Positions 1 to 8,580 of a DNA stretch of 64,000 nucleotides are shown piece by piece. How positions within the stretch are numbered: position 1 is the stretch's first letter; the number at the start of each line of letters is the position of its first letter. The translations under genes were made by a program, and so were the position numbers. The notes beneath the pieces are model-generated. The model did no database searches and was not told where the DNA came from. It saw only the letters and a program-made list of their open reading frames with translations. Source of the stretch: Caulobacter sp. NIBR1757 (lineage in GTDB: Bacteria > Pseudomonadota > Alphaproteobacteria > Caulobacterales > Caulobacteraceae); NCBI RefSeq assembly GCF_027912495.1, contig NZ_CP115463.1:4042501-4106500 (forward strand). The letters run 5' to 3'.

Positions 1-753
1 GATCGCGCCCGAGGTGCGCTCCCGCGCCTTCAGCTCCAGCATCTGGCCGAGCAGGACCAGGACGATGATCACCGCCGCCGCCTCGAAGTAGAGCGGCGGA
101 CCACCCTCGGCGGTGCGGAAGGCCGCCGGCACCGCGCCTGGAACCAGGGTGGCGAAGACGCTGAAGCTCCAGGCCGCCAGGCTGCCCAGGGCGATCAGGG
201 TGAACATGTTGAGGTGGCGCGTCCGCAGCGACGCCCAGCCGCGCGCGATGAAGGGCCAGCCGGACCAGAGGACGACCGGGCTGGCCAGCGCCAGCTGGAT
301 CCAGGCGCCGGTCTGCATCGGCCAGGGGAAGCGCAGGCCGAACATGTGGCCGCCCATCTCGATGACCAGCAGCGGCAGGGTCAGCAGGGCCCCGAGCCAG
401 AAGCGGCGGGTGAAATCGACCAGTTCCGGATTGGGGCCGCTGTCGAGCGTGGCCAACTCCGGCTCCAGGGCCATGCCGCAGATCGGGCAGGAACCGGGCC
501 CCTGCTGGCGGATCTCCGGATGCATGGGGCAGGTGTAGATCGTTCCGGGCGGGGCCGGCGGCGGCTCGGAAGCCGCCAGGTAGCGGCCCGGATCGTCGAT
601 GAATTTGGTCCGGCAGCCGGCCGAGCAGAAGTGGAAGGCCTGACCATCGTGGTCGGCATGGTGCGGGGTCGTGGCCGGGTCGACCGTCATGCCGCAGACC
701 GGATCGCGGGCCTGGCTGGCGGGCGGATGGGCGTGGGTGCAGGGGGTGGACAT
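1..753 (-). CDS. copA: Copper-translocating P-type ATPase, N-terminal part (cut by window edge)
   Basis: This is the first 251 codons of a P1B-type ATPase that would export Cu(I) across the inner membrane; the rest lies left of the window. From the ATG at 753 the protein shows a YHS-type metal-binding domain (DPVCGMTVD, then FHFCSAGC), then a heavy-metal-binding motif (YTCPMHPEI...CPICGM), then the first transmembrane helices. The segment YFEAAAVIIVLVLLGQMLE is the typical helix before the actuator domain. The gene is divergent from csoR, and two CsoR-like operators lie between them, so copper-responsive derepression is likely. The ATPase core (DKTGT, GDGxND) is not visible here. The family call is secure; copper as substrate is inferred from the csoR neighbour and domain make-up. 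Confidence 0.9.
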   Translation of the reverse strand, partial: MSTPCTHAHPPASQARDPVCGMTVDPATTPHHADHDGQAFHFCSAGCRTKFIDDPGRYLAASEPPPAPPGTIYTCPMHPEIRQQGPGSCPICGMALEPELATLDSGPNPELVDFTRRFWLGALLTLPLLVIEMGGHMFGLRFPWPMQTGAWIQLALASPVVLWSGWPFIARGWASLRTRHLNMFTLIALGSLAAWSFSVFATLVPGAVPAAFRTAEGGPPLYFEAAAVIIVLVLLGQMLELKARERTSGAI

Positions 754-784
754 GGCGGGTCTTCCGGCTGGGAACACCGGCGAT

Positions 785-828
785 ATATACCCCCCAGGGG
801 CATATTGCAATTACCCCCCAGGGGTATA
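785..828. promoter_or_regulatory. Tandem CsoR-type operators in the copA/csoR divergent promoter
   Basis: Two near-identical pseudo-palindromes, ATACCCCCCAGGGGCATAT (about 787-805) and TTACCCCCCAGGGGTATA (811-828), lie 24 bp centre to centre between copA and csoR. The TACCCC...GGGGTA shape matches CsoR-family operators. The spacing of about two helical turns puts both copies on one DNA face. Binding of the csoR product here would repress both genes when copper is low. Confidence 0.75.
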
Positions 829-855
829 CATACAGGCCTCGATGGAGACCCGACC

Positions 856-1128
856 TTGATCCGCGCCGACAAGTCCAAACTGCTCAATCGTCTCGGCCGC
901 CTCGAAGGCCAGGTGCGCGGCATCGCGCGGATGATCGAGGAAGACCGCTACTGTATCGACGTGCTGACCCAGTTGCGGGCGGCGCGGGCGGCGATCGACC
1001 GGGTCGAGACCGAAATGCTGCGCGACCACCTGAACCACTGCATCGAGGGCGCCATCGTCAGCGGCGACATCGACGAACAGCGGCGCAAGGCCGAGGAACT
1101 GATCCAGCTGCTGGAACGCGCCCGCTAG
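856..1128 (+). CDS. csoR: CsoR-family copper-sensing transcriptional repressor
   Basis: This is a 90-residue all-helical metal-sensing repressor. The start chosen is TTG at 856, preceded by GGAG with 8-nt spacing; the frame stays open upstream but runs through the operators, so a longer start is unlikely. The copper-ligand pattern is C33, H58 and C62, with the same spacing as C36/H61/C65 of classical CsoR. The family hallmark NRLGRLEGQVRGI near the N-terminus is present. The gene is divergent from copA and probably autoregulated through the two operators. Its TAG stop shares a CTAG with the stop of the convergent hydrolase gene. The C-H-C ligand set favours Cu(I) over the RcnR (Ni/Co) or FrmR (formaldehyde) subgroups. 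Confidence 0.88.
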   Translation: MIRADKSKLLNRLGRLEGQVRGIARMIEEDRYCIDVLTQLRAARAAIDRVETEMLRDHLNHCIEGAIVSGDIDEQRRKAEELIQLLERAR

Positions 1129-1967
1129 CGGCGCAGCCAGGTCTCCCCGGGTCCTGCGGCGGTGTCGATCAGCGTTTTCGCCGGGGCGTCGCCGAGCACC
1201 GAGGCCTTCAGGAAGGCGGCGCTGTAGGTCAGCGCGGCGTCGTAGGCGGCCTTGGGCTGGCCGGAGATCAGGTCATGGGCCGCGCCGGCGAAGGTGACGG
1301 CATACTTGCCGCCGGCCGGCGAGGTCTCGATCGGGAACAGATGGTCATGCCAGTCGGTGACGAAGGTCGGGACGAGGTCCTGGTCGCCGGTGATGATCAT
1401 CGTCGGCACGGCCAGGCCGGCATAGGCTGGCGGCGCCACGAGGCCGGGGATCTTGCCGGGCGTCGACCAGCCGAGCACCGCCTTGACCGTCGGATCCCGG
1501 AACGGCGCCATGTAGGCCAGCGCGCCGCCCAGGCAGAGCGAGATCAGCGTGCCATAGCTGTGGCCGACGGCGGCGACGGACAGGCCCGGCCAGCGTCTGG
1601 CCGCCTCGGCGCTGGTCGCCCGCATGTCGGCGAGGCGCTCCATGAAGCCGGCGCGGGCGTCGAATGTCTCGCGGTCCGGATGGTGCATGGAATCGACGTG
1701 CAAGGGGGCGAGAACGGCGAAGCCGGCGGCGACCAGGGTCTGGCACAGGCCTTCGTAGCGTTCCGGCCAGGAGCCGTGGCCGGTCGACAGCAGGGCGACG
1801 GCGACGGGCTTTGCCGGCGCCCAGACCATCAGGTCGGTGGACCGCTCGGGCGAGACCTGCAGCCGCTGGGTCGCGGCCGGCGCGGCGAGGGCCTTGCCGA
1901 ACAGGGCGCCGGCGACCGGCGCGGCCAGCATGGCGGCAAGGACGCCGCGACGGTTCAGGATGGTCAT
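1125..1967 (-). CDS. Exported alpha/beta hydrolase (dienelactone/PAF-acetylhydrolase-like)
   Basis: The protein has 280 residues from the ATG at 1967. A longer TTG-started frame to 2036 exists, but the ATG is followed directly by an export signal (MTILNRRGVLAAMLAAPVAGALF), whose Arg pair suggests possible Tat export. The hydrolase fold is shown by the nucleophile elbow GHSYG, a later acidic segment ITGDQD, and a C-terminal His in FAGAAHDL. LLSTGHGS near the N-terminus fits an oxyanion-hole strand. It probably hydrolyses an ester in the periplasm; the substrate is not deducible. A sigma-73-like promoter lies about 170 nt upstream (2144-2168). The stop codon overlaps that of convergent csoR by four bases. 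Confidence 0.8.
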   Translation of the reverse strand: MTILNRRGVLAAMLAAPVAGALFGKALAAPAATQRLQVSPERSTDLMVWAPAKPVAVALLSTGHGSWPERYEGLCQTLVAAGFAVLAPLHVDSMHHPDRETFDARAGFMERLADMRATSAEAARRWPGLSVAAVGHSYGTLISLCLGGALAYMAPFRDPTVKAVLGWSTPGKIPGLVAPPAYAGLAVPTMIITGDQDLVPTFVTDWHDHLFPIETSPAGGKYAVTFAGAAHDLISGQPKAAYDAALTYSAAFLKASVLGDAPAKTLIDTAAGPGETWLRR

Positions 1968-2122
1968 GGCGGTGGGTCCCCTGCAGTCGTTGATCACCCG
2001 GAGAAAGCAGACTTCGGCCCGGCGGTCATCGGCCAAACGGCTCCAACTTCGTGAACGGCCACCGGTTGTTCGCCAATCGCCAGGCGGGGCGGGGCCGGGA
2101 CGACGGACAGGGCGGCCGGCGG

Positions 2123-2168
2123 CGCTTATCGAAGCGGGCTACCATTATACCGCGCGCCCGGGCGGCAA
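2123..2168 (-). promoter_or_regulatory. Sigma-73-like promoter with a +1 hairpin, reading toward the hydrolase gene
   Basis: On the minus strand a -35 TTGCCG (2168-2163), 13-nt spacer and -10 TATAAT (2149-2144) are followed 7 nt later by the hairpin CGCTTCGATAAGCG (2136-2123). An almost identical arrangement precedes the membrane-protein gene at 27574. The hairpin would sit at or just after the transcription start. Confidence 0.6.
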
Positions 2169-2748
2169 GGGGCGGGCTGTGAGTTTGAGTGTTGAAAAGT
2201 CTGAGGGAATGGTGGCCGGGGCGTTGTTCGGGGCGCGGGAAATGTTGGTGGGCGCGTAGGCACGGCGTTGGTGTGCAGGCGGCGAATGTGGGTGTGTTTG
2301 TAAGCGGTGGGCCTACATTGGCCCGTCGGACCTGTCGCACGGGCGAAAGGGTGTCGAAGGGGCCGAGAATGAATATGTCTAGACATATTCATCGGCGTTT
2401 TGGGGCGATCAAGCGGGGACGGCCCCTTCGAACAGAGCCTAGGGGTGGGAAGCGGTCTCCCATCCTGAGGCTCGCTCGTGTCATTTCTGCGCTGCGAGCG
2501 GACATTGAGACCGGCGCCGGAGGCAGACCTTGGAGAGGAGGCCTTCAAACCCTCACTTTGACCAACTTTGGGCCGGCAGCCAGCCTTAGGCCGGATCGCG
2601 CTGGCCCGCTCGCGAAACAGCCCGATAAATCTACCTAAAATATGATTTTTTTAGGCACTTTGCCTATATATCTAGATAATTTGTGTTGTTTAGTAGGAAA
2701 AAGCCGATATATATTTTTAGCAGTAGGATTTGCTTCGGATGTCGCCAC
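2169..2748. other. Intergenic region upstream of the ATPase/protease operon
   Basis: There is no convincing gene here; the short open frames have no recognisable motif or ribosome site. The region holds a nested palindrome at 2354-2431. Its last 110 bases (about 2640-2748) are much more AT-rich than the rest of the window, which suggests a transferred promoter region for the operon starting at 2749. I found no flanking direct repeat or integrase. Confidence 0.5.
2354..2431. repeat. Nested inverted repeat: 24-bp perfect palindrome inside 12-bp outer arms
   Basis: Positions 2369-2392 form a perfect 24-bp palindrome built around TATGTCTAGACATA. It is enclosed by outer arms TCGAAGGGGCCG (2354-2365) and CGGCCCCTTCGA (2420-2431), which are exact reverse complements. 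There is no T-run or neighbouring stop codon, so a terminator role is unlikely. A dimeric regulator operator or a recombination site is possible. Confidence 0.8.
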
Positions 2749-3957
2749 ATGGACCATTTCGCCGTCGTGCAGAGCATTGTTCGCGCCGCGCTAAGCGGAG
2801 ACCGCGCTGCCGTGGGCAAGCAGGTGGCGCGTCTTCGCGAGCGTCTGGAGAAAGCCGGCGATCTTAAGGATGCAGCGACCCTCGAGCGATTGCTCGCCGT
2901 TGTTGACGAGGCCAAGGATATCGCGCCGAGCCGCGTGGAGGTGTCGCGCACCCTGGTCTCTGGCGAGCGTCTGTCGCCCGACGTCAATCCGCCGATCGAC
3001 CGCGAGACCGGCGCGCGGCTTTGCACAATCACCTTTGGGCGCTGCGACGTCCAGGCGCCGATCTATGGCGGGGCGCTGCATGAGACGATCGATGGCCTGC
3101 TGCAGGAATGGAGCAACGCCGCTGCCCTGCAGTCGGTCGGAGTGGAGCCGACACGAACGCTGCTGATCTACGGCCCGCCCGGATCAGGCAAGACCGTCAC
3201 CGCCCACTATATCGCCGAGCGCCTTGGCTTGCCTTTAATTACCGCCCGCATCGACGGCCTGATTTCGTCGTTCCTGGGCACAACGGCGCGCAACATCGCC
3301 AACCTGTTCGACTTTGCCAATCGCTACGCCTGCGTGCTACTATTGGATGAGTTTGACGCATTGGCCAAGCTTCGCGACGATCCTCAAGAGATCGGAGAGA
3401 TCAAGCGCGTGGTGAACACGCTGCTGCAGAACCTCGACATGCGGCGTGAGTTTGGGATCACCATGGCGATCACCAACCACGATCGCCTGCTCGATCCGGC
3501 CGTCTGGCGCCGGTTCGAGACACATGTGCACATGGGCAACCCCGAACTTGGCGCGCGCGAGCAGTTGATTGCGCGCTTCCTTCAACCCATAGCGGCCGAA
3601 CCCTCGACCTTACGAATCTTCGCCTACTGCTTGATCGGGCACTCCGGAGCGGACCTGGAGCGAATCTGCGCGGCGACCAAGCGCACTCTGGCGCTGAAGG
3701 GCGAGGCCCACGACGGGCCGGCGCTGTTCAGGGCCCTGAGCGTGGTCCTCGCTCGCACACCCTATCACGACCATCTCCCCGCCCGGATTCTGGCGACCGA
3801 CCCCGAGGCCTTCATCAGTTTCGTCGCCAACGACGCGGATTTCGGGATGAAGCAGACCGATATCGGAGAGGCCACCGGTTATGTCCAGTCGCGGATCAGC
3901 GAACTGAAGAAAGCACGGCGCCATCTGTCGATGACGGAGCCAACGCATGTCCAATAA
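2749..3957 (+). CDS. iteA: AAA+ ATPase of an ATPase/subtilase (IteA-like) anti-phage pair
   Basis: The protein has 402 residues from the ATG at 2749; a GTG-started extension to 2683 is rejected because it runs through AT-rich promoter sequence. An N-terminal helical region (about 1-95) precedes one AAA+ domain: Walker A GPPGSGKT (143-149), Walker B LLLDEFD (about 197-203), sensor-1 in AITNHD (about N243), and an Arg-finger-like WRRF (253-256). After the AAA lid, the C-terminus looks like a small helix-turn-helix segment (IGEATGYVQSRISELKKA). The next gene, an S8 protease, starts inside this one (11-nt overlap), so the two are translationally coupled and probably form an ATP-driven protease. 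I recall this pair being named IteA/IteS as anti-phage genes; that is from memory. An AAA+ ATPase is certain; the defence role is inferred. Confidence 0.75.
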   Translation: MDHFAVVQSIVRAALSGDRAAVGKQVARLRERLEKAGDLKDAATLERLLAVVDEAKDIAPSRVEVSRTLVSGERLSPDVNPPIDRETGARLCTITFGRCDVQAPIYGGALHETIDGLLQEWSNAAALQSVGVEPTRTLLIYGPPGSGKTVTAHYIAERLGLPLITARIDGLISSFLGTTARNIANLFDFANRYACVLLLDEFDALAKLRDDPQEIGEIKRVVNTLLQNLDMRREFGITMAITNHDRLLDPAVWRRFETHVHMGNPELGAREQLIARFLQPIAAEPSTLRIFAYCLIGHSGADLERICAATKRTLALKGEAHDGPALFRALSVVLARTPYHDHLPARILATDPEAFISFVANDADFGMKQTDIGEATGYVQSRISELKKARRHLSMTEPTHVQ

Positions 3958-6481
3958 TCCCGTCCAGATCATCCTGAACGACGCCGACTTCCATCAGGCG
4001 CCGGAACCCGGAAACCCGCCGCGCAACAGAGACTTCTTCGACGGTGCCGATCGTGCCTTCGTCGATCACAAGGCAGCGTTAATTGCTGCGGTCGAGGCGG
4101 TGATCATTGAATTGCAGAAAAGTCCCTTTGGACCGGCCACCTATCTTCGGGTGCAGATGCGCGACGAGGCCCTGGCCAAGTCCTATCGCCCTCGCTGGCT
4201 GTTCAAGCCGGACCAGTTTCCTTGCGTCGGCGCTGAGGCCGTCGGCACGCTCTATTTCCGGGCCCCGCTCATCTACCTCGAAGGCCTGAAGCGGCGCATC
4301 CAAGAGGCCGAGATCGCCGTTGAGATCAAGCACCGCCGCGTCGACAACAAACCCTACAAGGCCCCGAGCATCGCGCGCGCGGAGGTCGGGGCGATTGAGT
4401 TGATCGAAATCGTTCCGCCCGAGCAGAAGCGGACTTTTTCGGTATCGGCAGCGCTAGCCGCGTTCGACGATCCTAGGACCGTATCGGGCTATCAGGTAGA
4501 GCTCTTCGAAACCCCCGATGACCGGGTCATCGCTGACGACCCCTTGGGCAGGATCGCCCTGCGTCGCACCCTCGAACAACAGTTGTTCTCCTTGGGGAAG
4601 GGCGCGCGCAGCTACATGATGTCGGCGATCGGCCGCACCCCGGTGCTTGAGCTGCAGATCACCCGGGCCGATCAACCGGCGTTGGTCGACAACCGCCCTG
4701 AACTGACACGCGCCGACTTGGCGCCCACGCCGCCGCCGGCACCGATCGATCGCGACCCCGATCGTCACGAGGCGGCCTTGGCCGCCTTGCAAGCCCACCC
4801 CCTGGTGCGTGCGATCTTGCCGCCCGTTTTACTGCAGTTGACCGACGAAGAAATCCTGAGTGCCGACGGGGGCATGCGACTGGACGACGAGGCGCTGACT
4901 ATCCCCGGGCCGGCGGCGGGCGCGAACTATCCGGTGGTCGGGGTGATCGACTCGGGGGTCGGGGCTGCGCTGCAGGATTGGGTGGTCGGGCGTTTCGACT
5001 ATTTAGATCCGGACGAACACAACCCCGCTCACGGCACCGGCGTGGCGGGCCTGATCTGCATGCCGCAACTGACAAACACCGCCTCTGTAACCCCCGAACC
5101 CAACGGCTGTCTGATCTACGACGCGCCGCTCTATCCCAAGGGCTCGTTCGTGGCCAAGTACAGCCGGGGCTTCAATGACTTCCTCGAAGAGATTGAACAG
5201 GCGGTCGCTGAGGCGAAAGAGCAACATGGCGTGCGCGTCTTCAACCTGTCGATCAACGCGGTGTCCGACGTGGAGCGCCACCGCTACAGCATCTACGCGT
5301 CACGGCTGGATCAGATCGCGGACACCTACGGCGTGATCTTCGTCAATTCGGCGGGCAATCTGTCGCGCTTGCAGTCGCGCGCGCCGTGGCCCCAACGGCC
5401 GGTCGACGTCGTACGCTATTTCGCCGCCCGCACCTCACCCGACACAATCTTCAAACCAGCGGAGAGCGTGCGCTCGGTCTCGGTGGGGGCGCTCAACCCT
5501 CCGTTCACGAAGCAGGTTGCCGGCGCGCCGACGGTCTACACTACGCGTGGCCCCGGACTGCAGGTCGGGATTAAGCCGGACGTCGCCGCCTATGGCGGGG
5601 CCGGCGGAGCGGCGCTTGGCGAGCGCAGCGGCCTGTCGTCAATCACCCCGGATGGCCGCCGCCAAGACGTGATCGGTACCAGCTACGCCGCGCCCTTGGT
5701 GGCCAGGACCCTCGCGGGTCTGGATTCAGTGACCCAGGGAGGGCTCAACACCGAGGCATTGCGGGCTATGCTTCTGCATCACGCCGCCATGCCCGAGCCA
5801 TTGAGCAAACGCGGATTGAAGGACATCGCTCGCCAGTTCGCCGGCTTTGGCAAACCGGCCCAAGTCGTCGATATGCTGGAAACCGACGATCACCAGATCA
5901 CCCTGCTATTTCAAAGCCGTTTGAGCATCGGCGAGCGCAAGCCAGTGATCCTACGGTTTCCGTTCATCTGGCCGCAAAGCCTAGTGCAGGACGACGGCAG
6001 CTGCTCGGGCCGGGTCCGCATCACCCTGGTCTATTCGCCGCCGCTCGATCCGGCGTTCGGCGCGGAGTTCGTGCGCGTCAACCTGGAAGCCTCGCTAAAG
6101 CAACTCCAGACCGCTCCCGCCCCGGACGGCAGCGCGCGTTTTCTGAACCAGATAGACGCCAAGTACTTGCCCGGGTCAGCGAAGCTTGCGGTACCCGAAA
6201 GGGCCCTGATTGATCACGGTCTGAAGTGGTGGCCGTCCAAGCAGTATGCCTCGACCTTCGCTCAGAAGGGCGAATCGTCTCAGTGGCGCCTTGAGGTCAC
6301 AAGCCTTGTGCGGGCAGAAGCCCAGTTCCCCGCCGAAGGCGTACCGTTCGCGGTGCTAATGACCTTGGAAGACCCCGAGGGCCGAGCCCCGGTGTTCCAA
6401 GAGTTCCGTCAGCAGCTCCAAACCAGCGTGGCCAACGCTCAGGATATCCGCACTGCGATCCGTCTGCGCCCACGCAGCTAA
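3947..6481 (+). CDS. iteS: S8 subtilisin-like protease of an ATPase/subtilase (IteS-like) anti-phage pair
   Basis: This is an 844-residue cytoplasmic subtilase without a signal peptide. A non-catalytic N-terminal region (about 1-325) precedes the peptidase domain, with Asp335 in VVGVIDSGVG, His362 in HGTGVAGL, the oxyanion Asn471 in VNSAGN, and Ser579 in GTSYAAPLVA, so the triad is complete. A further 230 residues follow with no domain I can name. The start ATG at 3947 lies within the end of the ATPase gene. Lack of an export signal and coupling to an AAA+ ATPase argue for an intracellular regulated protease rather than a secreted digestive one. Cleavage of a host or phage target after infection is a plausible role but is not shown by the sequence. 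Confidence 0.75.
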   Translation: MSNNPVQIILNDADFHQAPEPGNPPRNRDFFDGADRAFVDHKAALIAAVEAVIIELQKSPFGPATYLRVQMRDEALAKSYRPRWLFKPDQFPCVGAEAVGTLYFRAPLIYLEGLKRRIQEAEIAVEIKHRRVDNKPYKAPSIARAEVGAIELIEIVPPEQKRTFSVSAALAAFDDPRTVSGYQVELFETPDDRVIADDPLGRIALRRTLEQQLFSLGKGARSYMMSAIGRTPVLELQITRADQPALVDNRPELTRADLAPTPPPAPIDRDPDRHEAALAALQAHPLVRAILPPVLLQLTDEEILSADGGMRLDDEALTIPGPAAGANYPVVGVIDSGVGAALQDWVVGRFDYLDPDEHNPAHGTGVAGLICMPQLTNTASVTPEPNGCLIYDAPLYPKGSFVAKYSRGFNDFLEEIEQAVAEAKEQHGVRVFNLSINAVSDVERHRYSIYASRLDQIADTYGVIFVNSAGNLSRLQSRAPWPQRPVDVVRYFAARTSPDTIFKPAESVRSVSVGALNPPFTKQVAGAPTVYTTRGPGLQVGIKPDVAAYGGAGGAALGERSGLSSITPDGRRQDVIGTSYAAPLVARTLAGLDSVTQGGLNTEALRAMLLHHAAMPEPLSKRGLKDIARQFAGFGKPAQVVDMLETDDHQITLLFQSRLSIGERKPVILRFPFIWPQSLVQDDGSCSGRVRITLVYSPPLDPAFGAEFVRVNLEASLKQLQTAPAPDGSARFLNQIDAKYLPGSAKLAVPERALIDHGLKWWPSKQYASTFAQKGESSQWRLEVTSLVRAEAQFPAEGVPFAVLMTLEDPEGRAPVFQEFRQQLQTSVANAQDIRTAIRLRPRS

Positions 6482-6596
6482 CGTCACGGATGCTCTGGGA
6501 CAAGATGCGATCAACGAGTCGATCTCTTTGAAAAGGGTCTGATAGCGTCACAGGCAGCCCAGTTTGCAAACCCCCGTCACCGGCCATCCAGACCAA

Positions 6597-7445
6597 TCAC
6601 GCCCGCACCGTAAACGCCGCGTACCGCCCCGCGCCATCCGTCGACACATGCAGCATCGTCTCGCCCGGCGTCGCCTGCTCCAGGAAGGCCGACGGGGCCG
6701 CGGCGGTGCGGCTGTCGTAGTAGGGGCGGCCGGTGCGGTAGTCGAAGGTGCGGGGCAGGTCGAACGTATCGCCCGCCACCCCTTCGCCGAGGCCGAGGAC
6801 GGTGGTGGCCGGGTCGAAGGTGGCGGTCCAAACCATGAGGTCGTCGCGGCTGGCGAAGAAGCGGCAGGCGGGGAGCGCGCCAGACTCGCCTTCGGCGGTC
6901 AGCCAGAGCCAGTGAGCCGCCTCGCCGATGGGGGTGTCCGGGGGCTGGGAGAGGCGTTGGCGGTGGATGGGGAGGGGGTCGAGGACGATGTCGGCGGAGC
7001 CGATCAGGGCCGATTTCACGGTTCCCTGCTTCAGGTCGAGGAGGGCCAGCTGCAGGGCGGTTTCGAAGCCGAAGGCGCGGTTGCCAAGGCAGGTTGAGCG
7101 GCCCGACAGACCGAAGGCCTTGGCGACGTAGAAGCAGGCGGCGTTGCTGACGGTGTTGATGAAGCTGAGCGGTTTGGGCGGGAAGCCGTCACGGAACAGG
7201 TGCTCGAGGACCTCGACGGTGACCTCGAAGTCGCCGCTGCCGGTGGTGAAGTAGACGGCGGTGTCCGGCGGCGGCGTGCGGCCGTCCAGGCAGCGGCCGG
7301 CGCCGATCAGGGCCAGCGAGATGAAGCGGCCGATGCGGCGGACCGGCGCGCCCAGCGTCGCCTTGACGATCGGCTTGAGGTCGGTGAGGTCGCCGCCCTC
7401 CTCGCTGAGATAATCCCCCATGCCGGCGATGCGGGCCTCAGTCAT
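6597..7445 (-). CDS. Beta-ketoacyl synthase-like protein, chain-length-factor type
   Basis: The protein has 282 residues and is the last gene of the operon running leftward from 11021. It resembles the N-terminal half of a ketosynthase (TTGSGDFEVT, SFINTVSNAACFYVAKAFG, CLGNRAFGFETALQ) and is about the length of the short 'ketoacyl-synt_2' chain-length-factor family. The region where an active enzyme has the nucleophilic Cys reads VSNAACF without TACTSS context, and no AHGT or GH catalytic motifs follow, so it is probably non-condensing. It overlaps the upstream ketosynthase by 8 nt. The likely role is heterodimer partner of that ketosynthase, setting product length, as in type II PKS and aryl-polyene systems. 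The product is unknown. Confidence 0.7.
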   Translation of the reverse strand: MTEARIAGMGDYLSEEGGDLTDLKPIVKATLGAPVRRIGRFISLALIGAGRCLDGRTPPPDTAVYFTTGSGDFEVTVEVLEHLFRDGFPPKPLSFINTVSNAACFYVAKAFGLSGRSTCLGNRAFGFETALQLALLDLKQGTVKSALIGSADIVLDPLPIHRQRLSQPPDTPIGEAAHWLWLTAEGESGALPACRFFASRDDLMVWTATFDPATTVLGLGEGVAGDTFDLPRTFDYRTGRPYYDSRTAAAPSAFLEQATPGETMLHVSTDGAGRYAAFTVRA

Positions 7446-8580
7446 TGGCCACCACCAGGCTGGTGTTGTTGCCGCCGAAGCCGAAGTAGTTGAGCAGGAA
7501 GGCGCCCTTGCCGACCGGGGCCCAGGTCTGGTTCAGGGTCAGGCCCAGTTCGCCGGGCTCGGCGCTGATGCCCGGCATCGGCGGCAGGTGGCCGCGTTCG
7601 ATGGCGCCGCAGACCAGCAGCAGTTCGCCGAGACCGCAGGCGCCGAAGGTGTGGCCGATGAAGGGTTTCATGGCCAGCATCGGCGGGATGGCGCTGAACA
7701 CCCGGTGCATGCCGGCCGCCTCGGCCTCGTCGTTGAGCAGACTGGCGGTGCCGTGCGCCTTGACCGCCAGGATGTCGGAGGCCGCGAGACTGGCCGCATC
7801 CAGGGCCTGTTGCATGACGGCGGCGACGGTCGAGCCGTCCGGGTTGGCGGCCGAGACGCCGTGGGTGTCGCAGAGGTTGGCCCCGGCCAGGAGGTGGAAG
7901 CCTGAGGGGCCGGGCGTGGCGCCGACCACGAGGGCGCTGACGCCCTCACCCAGCACCAGGCCGGCGCGGGCGGCGTCGAACGGGCGCATGCCGTTCGGGG
8001 CCAGCAGGGCCAGGGACTGGAAGCCGAGCGCGGTGATGACGTTGAAGATCTCCAGCCCGACGATCAGGGCATGGTCGATCAGCCCCTCGCGGATCATGGC
8101 GTCGGCGTAGATCAGGGCGTTGGCGCTGGAGGTGCAGGCGGTGTTGATCGTGTAATCCGGCCCGCGCAGGCCGAACCGCCGGGCGATGGTCTCGGCCAGG
8201 CCGCCCATGGCCGCGTTGGTCATCAGGGGATGGGCGGCGTCGATCGTCAGGGCGCGGGCGTAGATGGCCTCGGTCACCGAGATGTCGAGGCTGGAGGTGC
8301 CGAGGAAGAGGGCGGTGCGCTCGCGCTGGAGCGGGGTCAGGTCGGAGGCGGTGAGGGCCGCGTCGATGACCGGCTCGAGGGCGCGCCACAGGCGGGTCTC
8401 GACGTCGGTCAGCGGCAGGCCGTTGAGCAGCATGCTGGGCACCGGCTCGACCGTCTCGCCGAGCGGCACGGCGGTGACCCCCGGCGGCGGCGGGCCGGCG
8501 GGCAGGGCATCGAGGTTTTCGGAAAGGGTGGCGCCCAGCGTGGTGTGCAGCCCGGCCCCGTGGAACCAGGCGCGCCTCAT
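7438..8580 (-). CDS. 3-oxoacyl-ACP synthase (ketosynthase)
   Basis: The protein has 380 residues from the ATG at 8580, which overlaps the acyl carrier protein stop in ATGA; longer open sequence upstream is the ACP gene in another frame. The complete Cys-His-His catalytic set of a thiolase-fold condensing enzyme is visible: C149 in NTACTSSANA, H276 in KAHGTAS, H310 in FIGHTFGACG. FGFGGNN near the C-terminus is the usual closing motif. It would catalyse decarboxylative condensation of malonyl-ACP with an acyl primer carried by the neighbouring ACP. Paired with a chain-length-factor-like protein and an ABC exporter, it looks like specialised metabolism rather than housekeeping FabF. No ketoreductase, dehydratase or thioesterase is in the operon, so these must come from elsewhere. 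Confidence 0.85.
   Translation of the reverse strand: MRRAWFHGAGLHTTLGATLSENLDALPAGPPPPGVTAVPLGETVEPVPSMLLNGLPLTDVETRLWRALEPVIDAALTASDLTPLQRERTALFLGTSSLDISVTEAIYARALTIDAAHPLMTNAAMGGLAETIARRFGLRGPDYTINTACTSSANALIYADAMIREGLIDHALIVGLEIFNVITALGFQSLALLAPNGMRPFDAARAGLVLGEGVSALVVGATPGPSGFHLLAGANLCDTHGVSAANPDGSTVAAVMQQALDAASLAASDILAVKAHGTASLLNDEAEAAGMHRVFSAIPPMLAMKPFIGHTFGACGLGELLLVCGAIERGHLPPMPGISAEPGELGLTLNQTWAPVGKGAFLLNYFGFGGNNTSLVVAND

Noticed and set aside
2189..2638. A plus-strand frame of 149 codons in the region before the ATPase/protease operon
   Set aside because: Arg/Trp-rich, without motif or ribosome site, and it runs through the nested palindrome.
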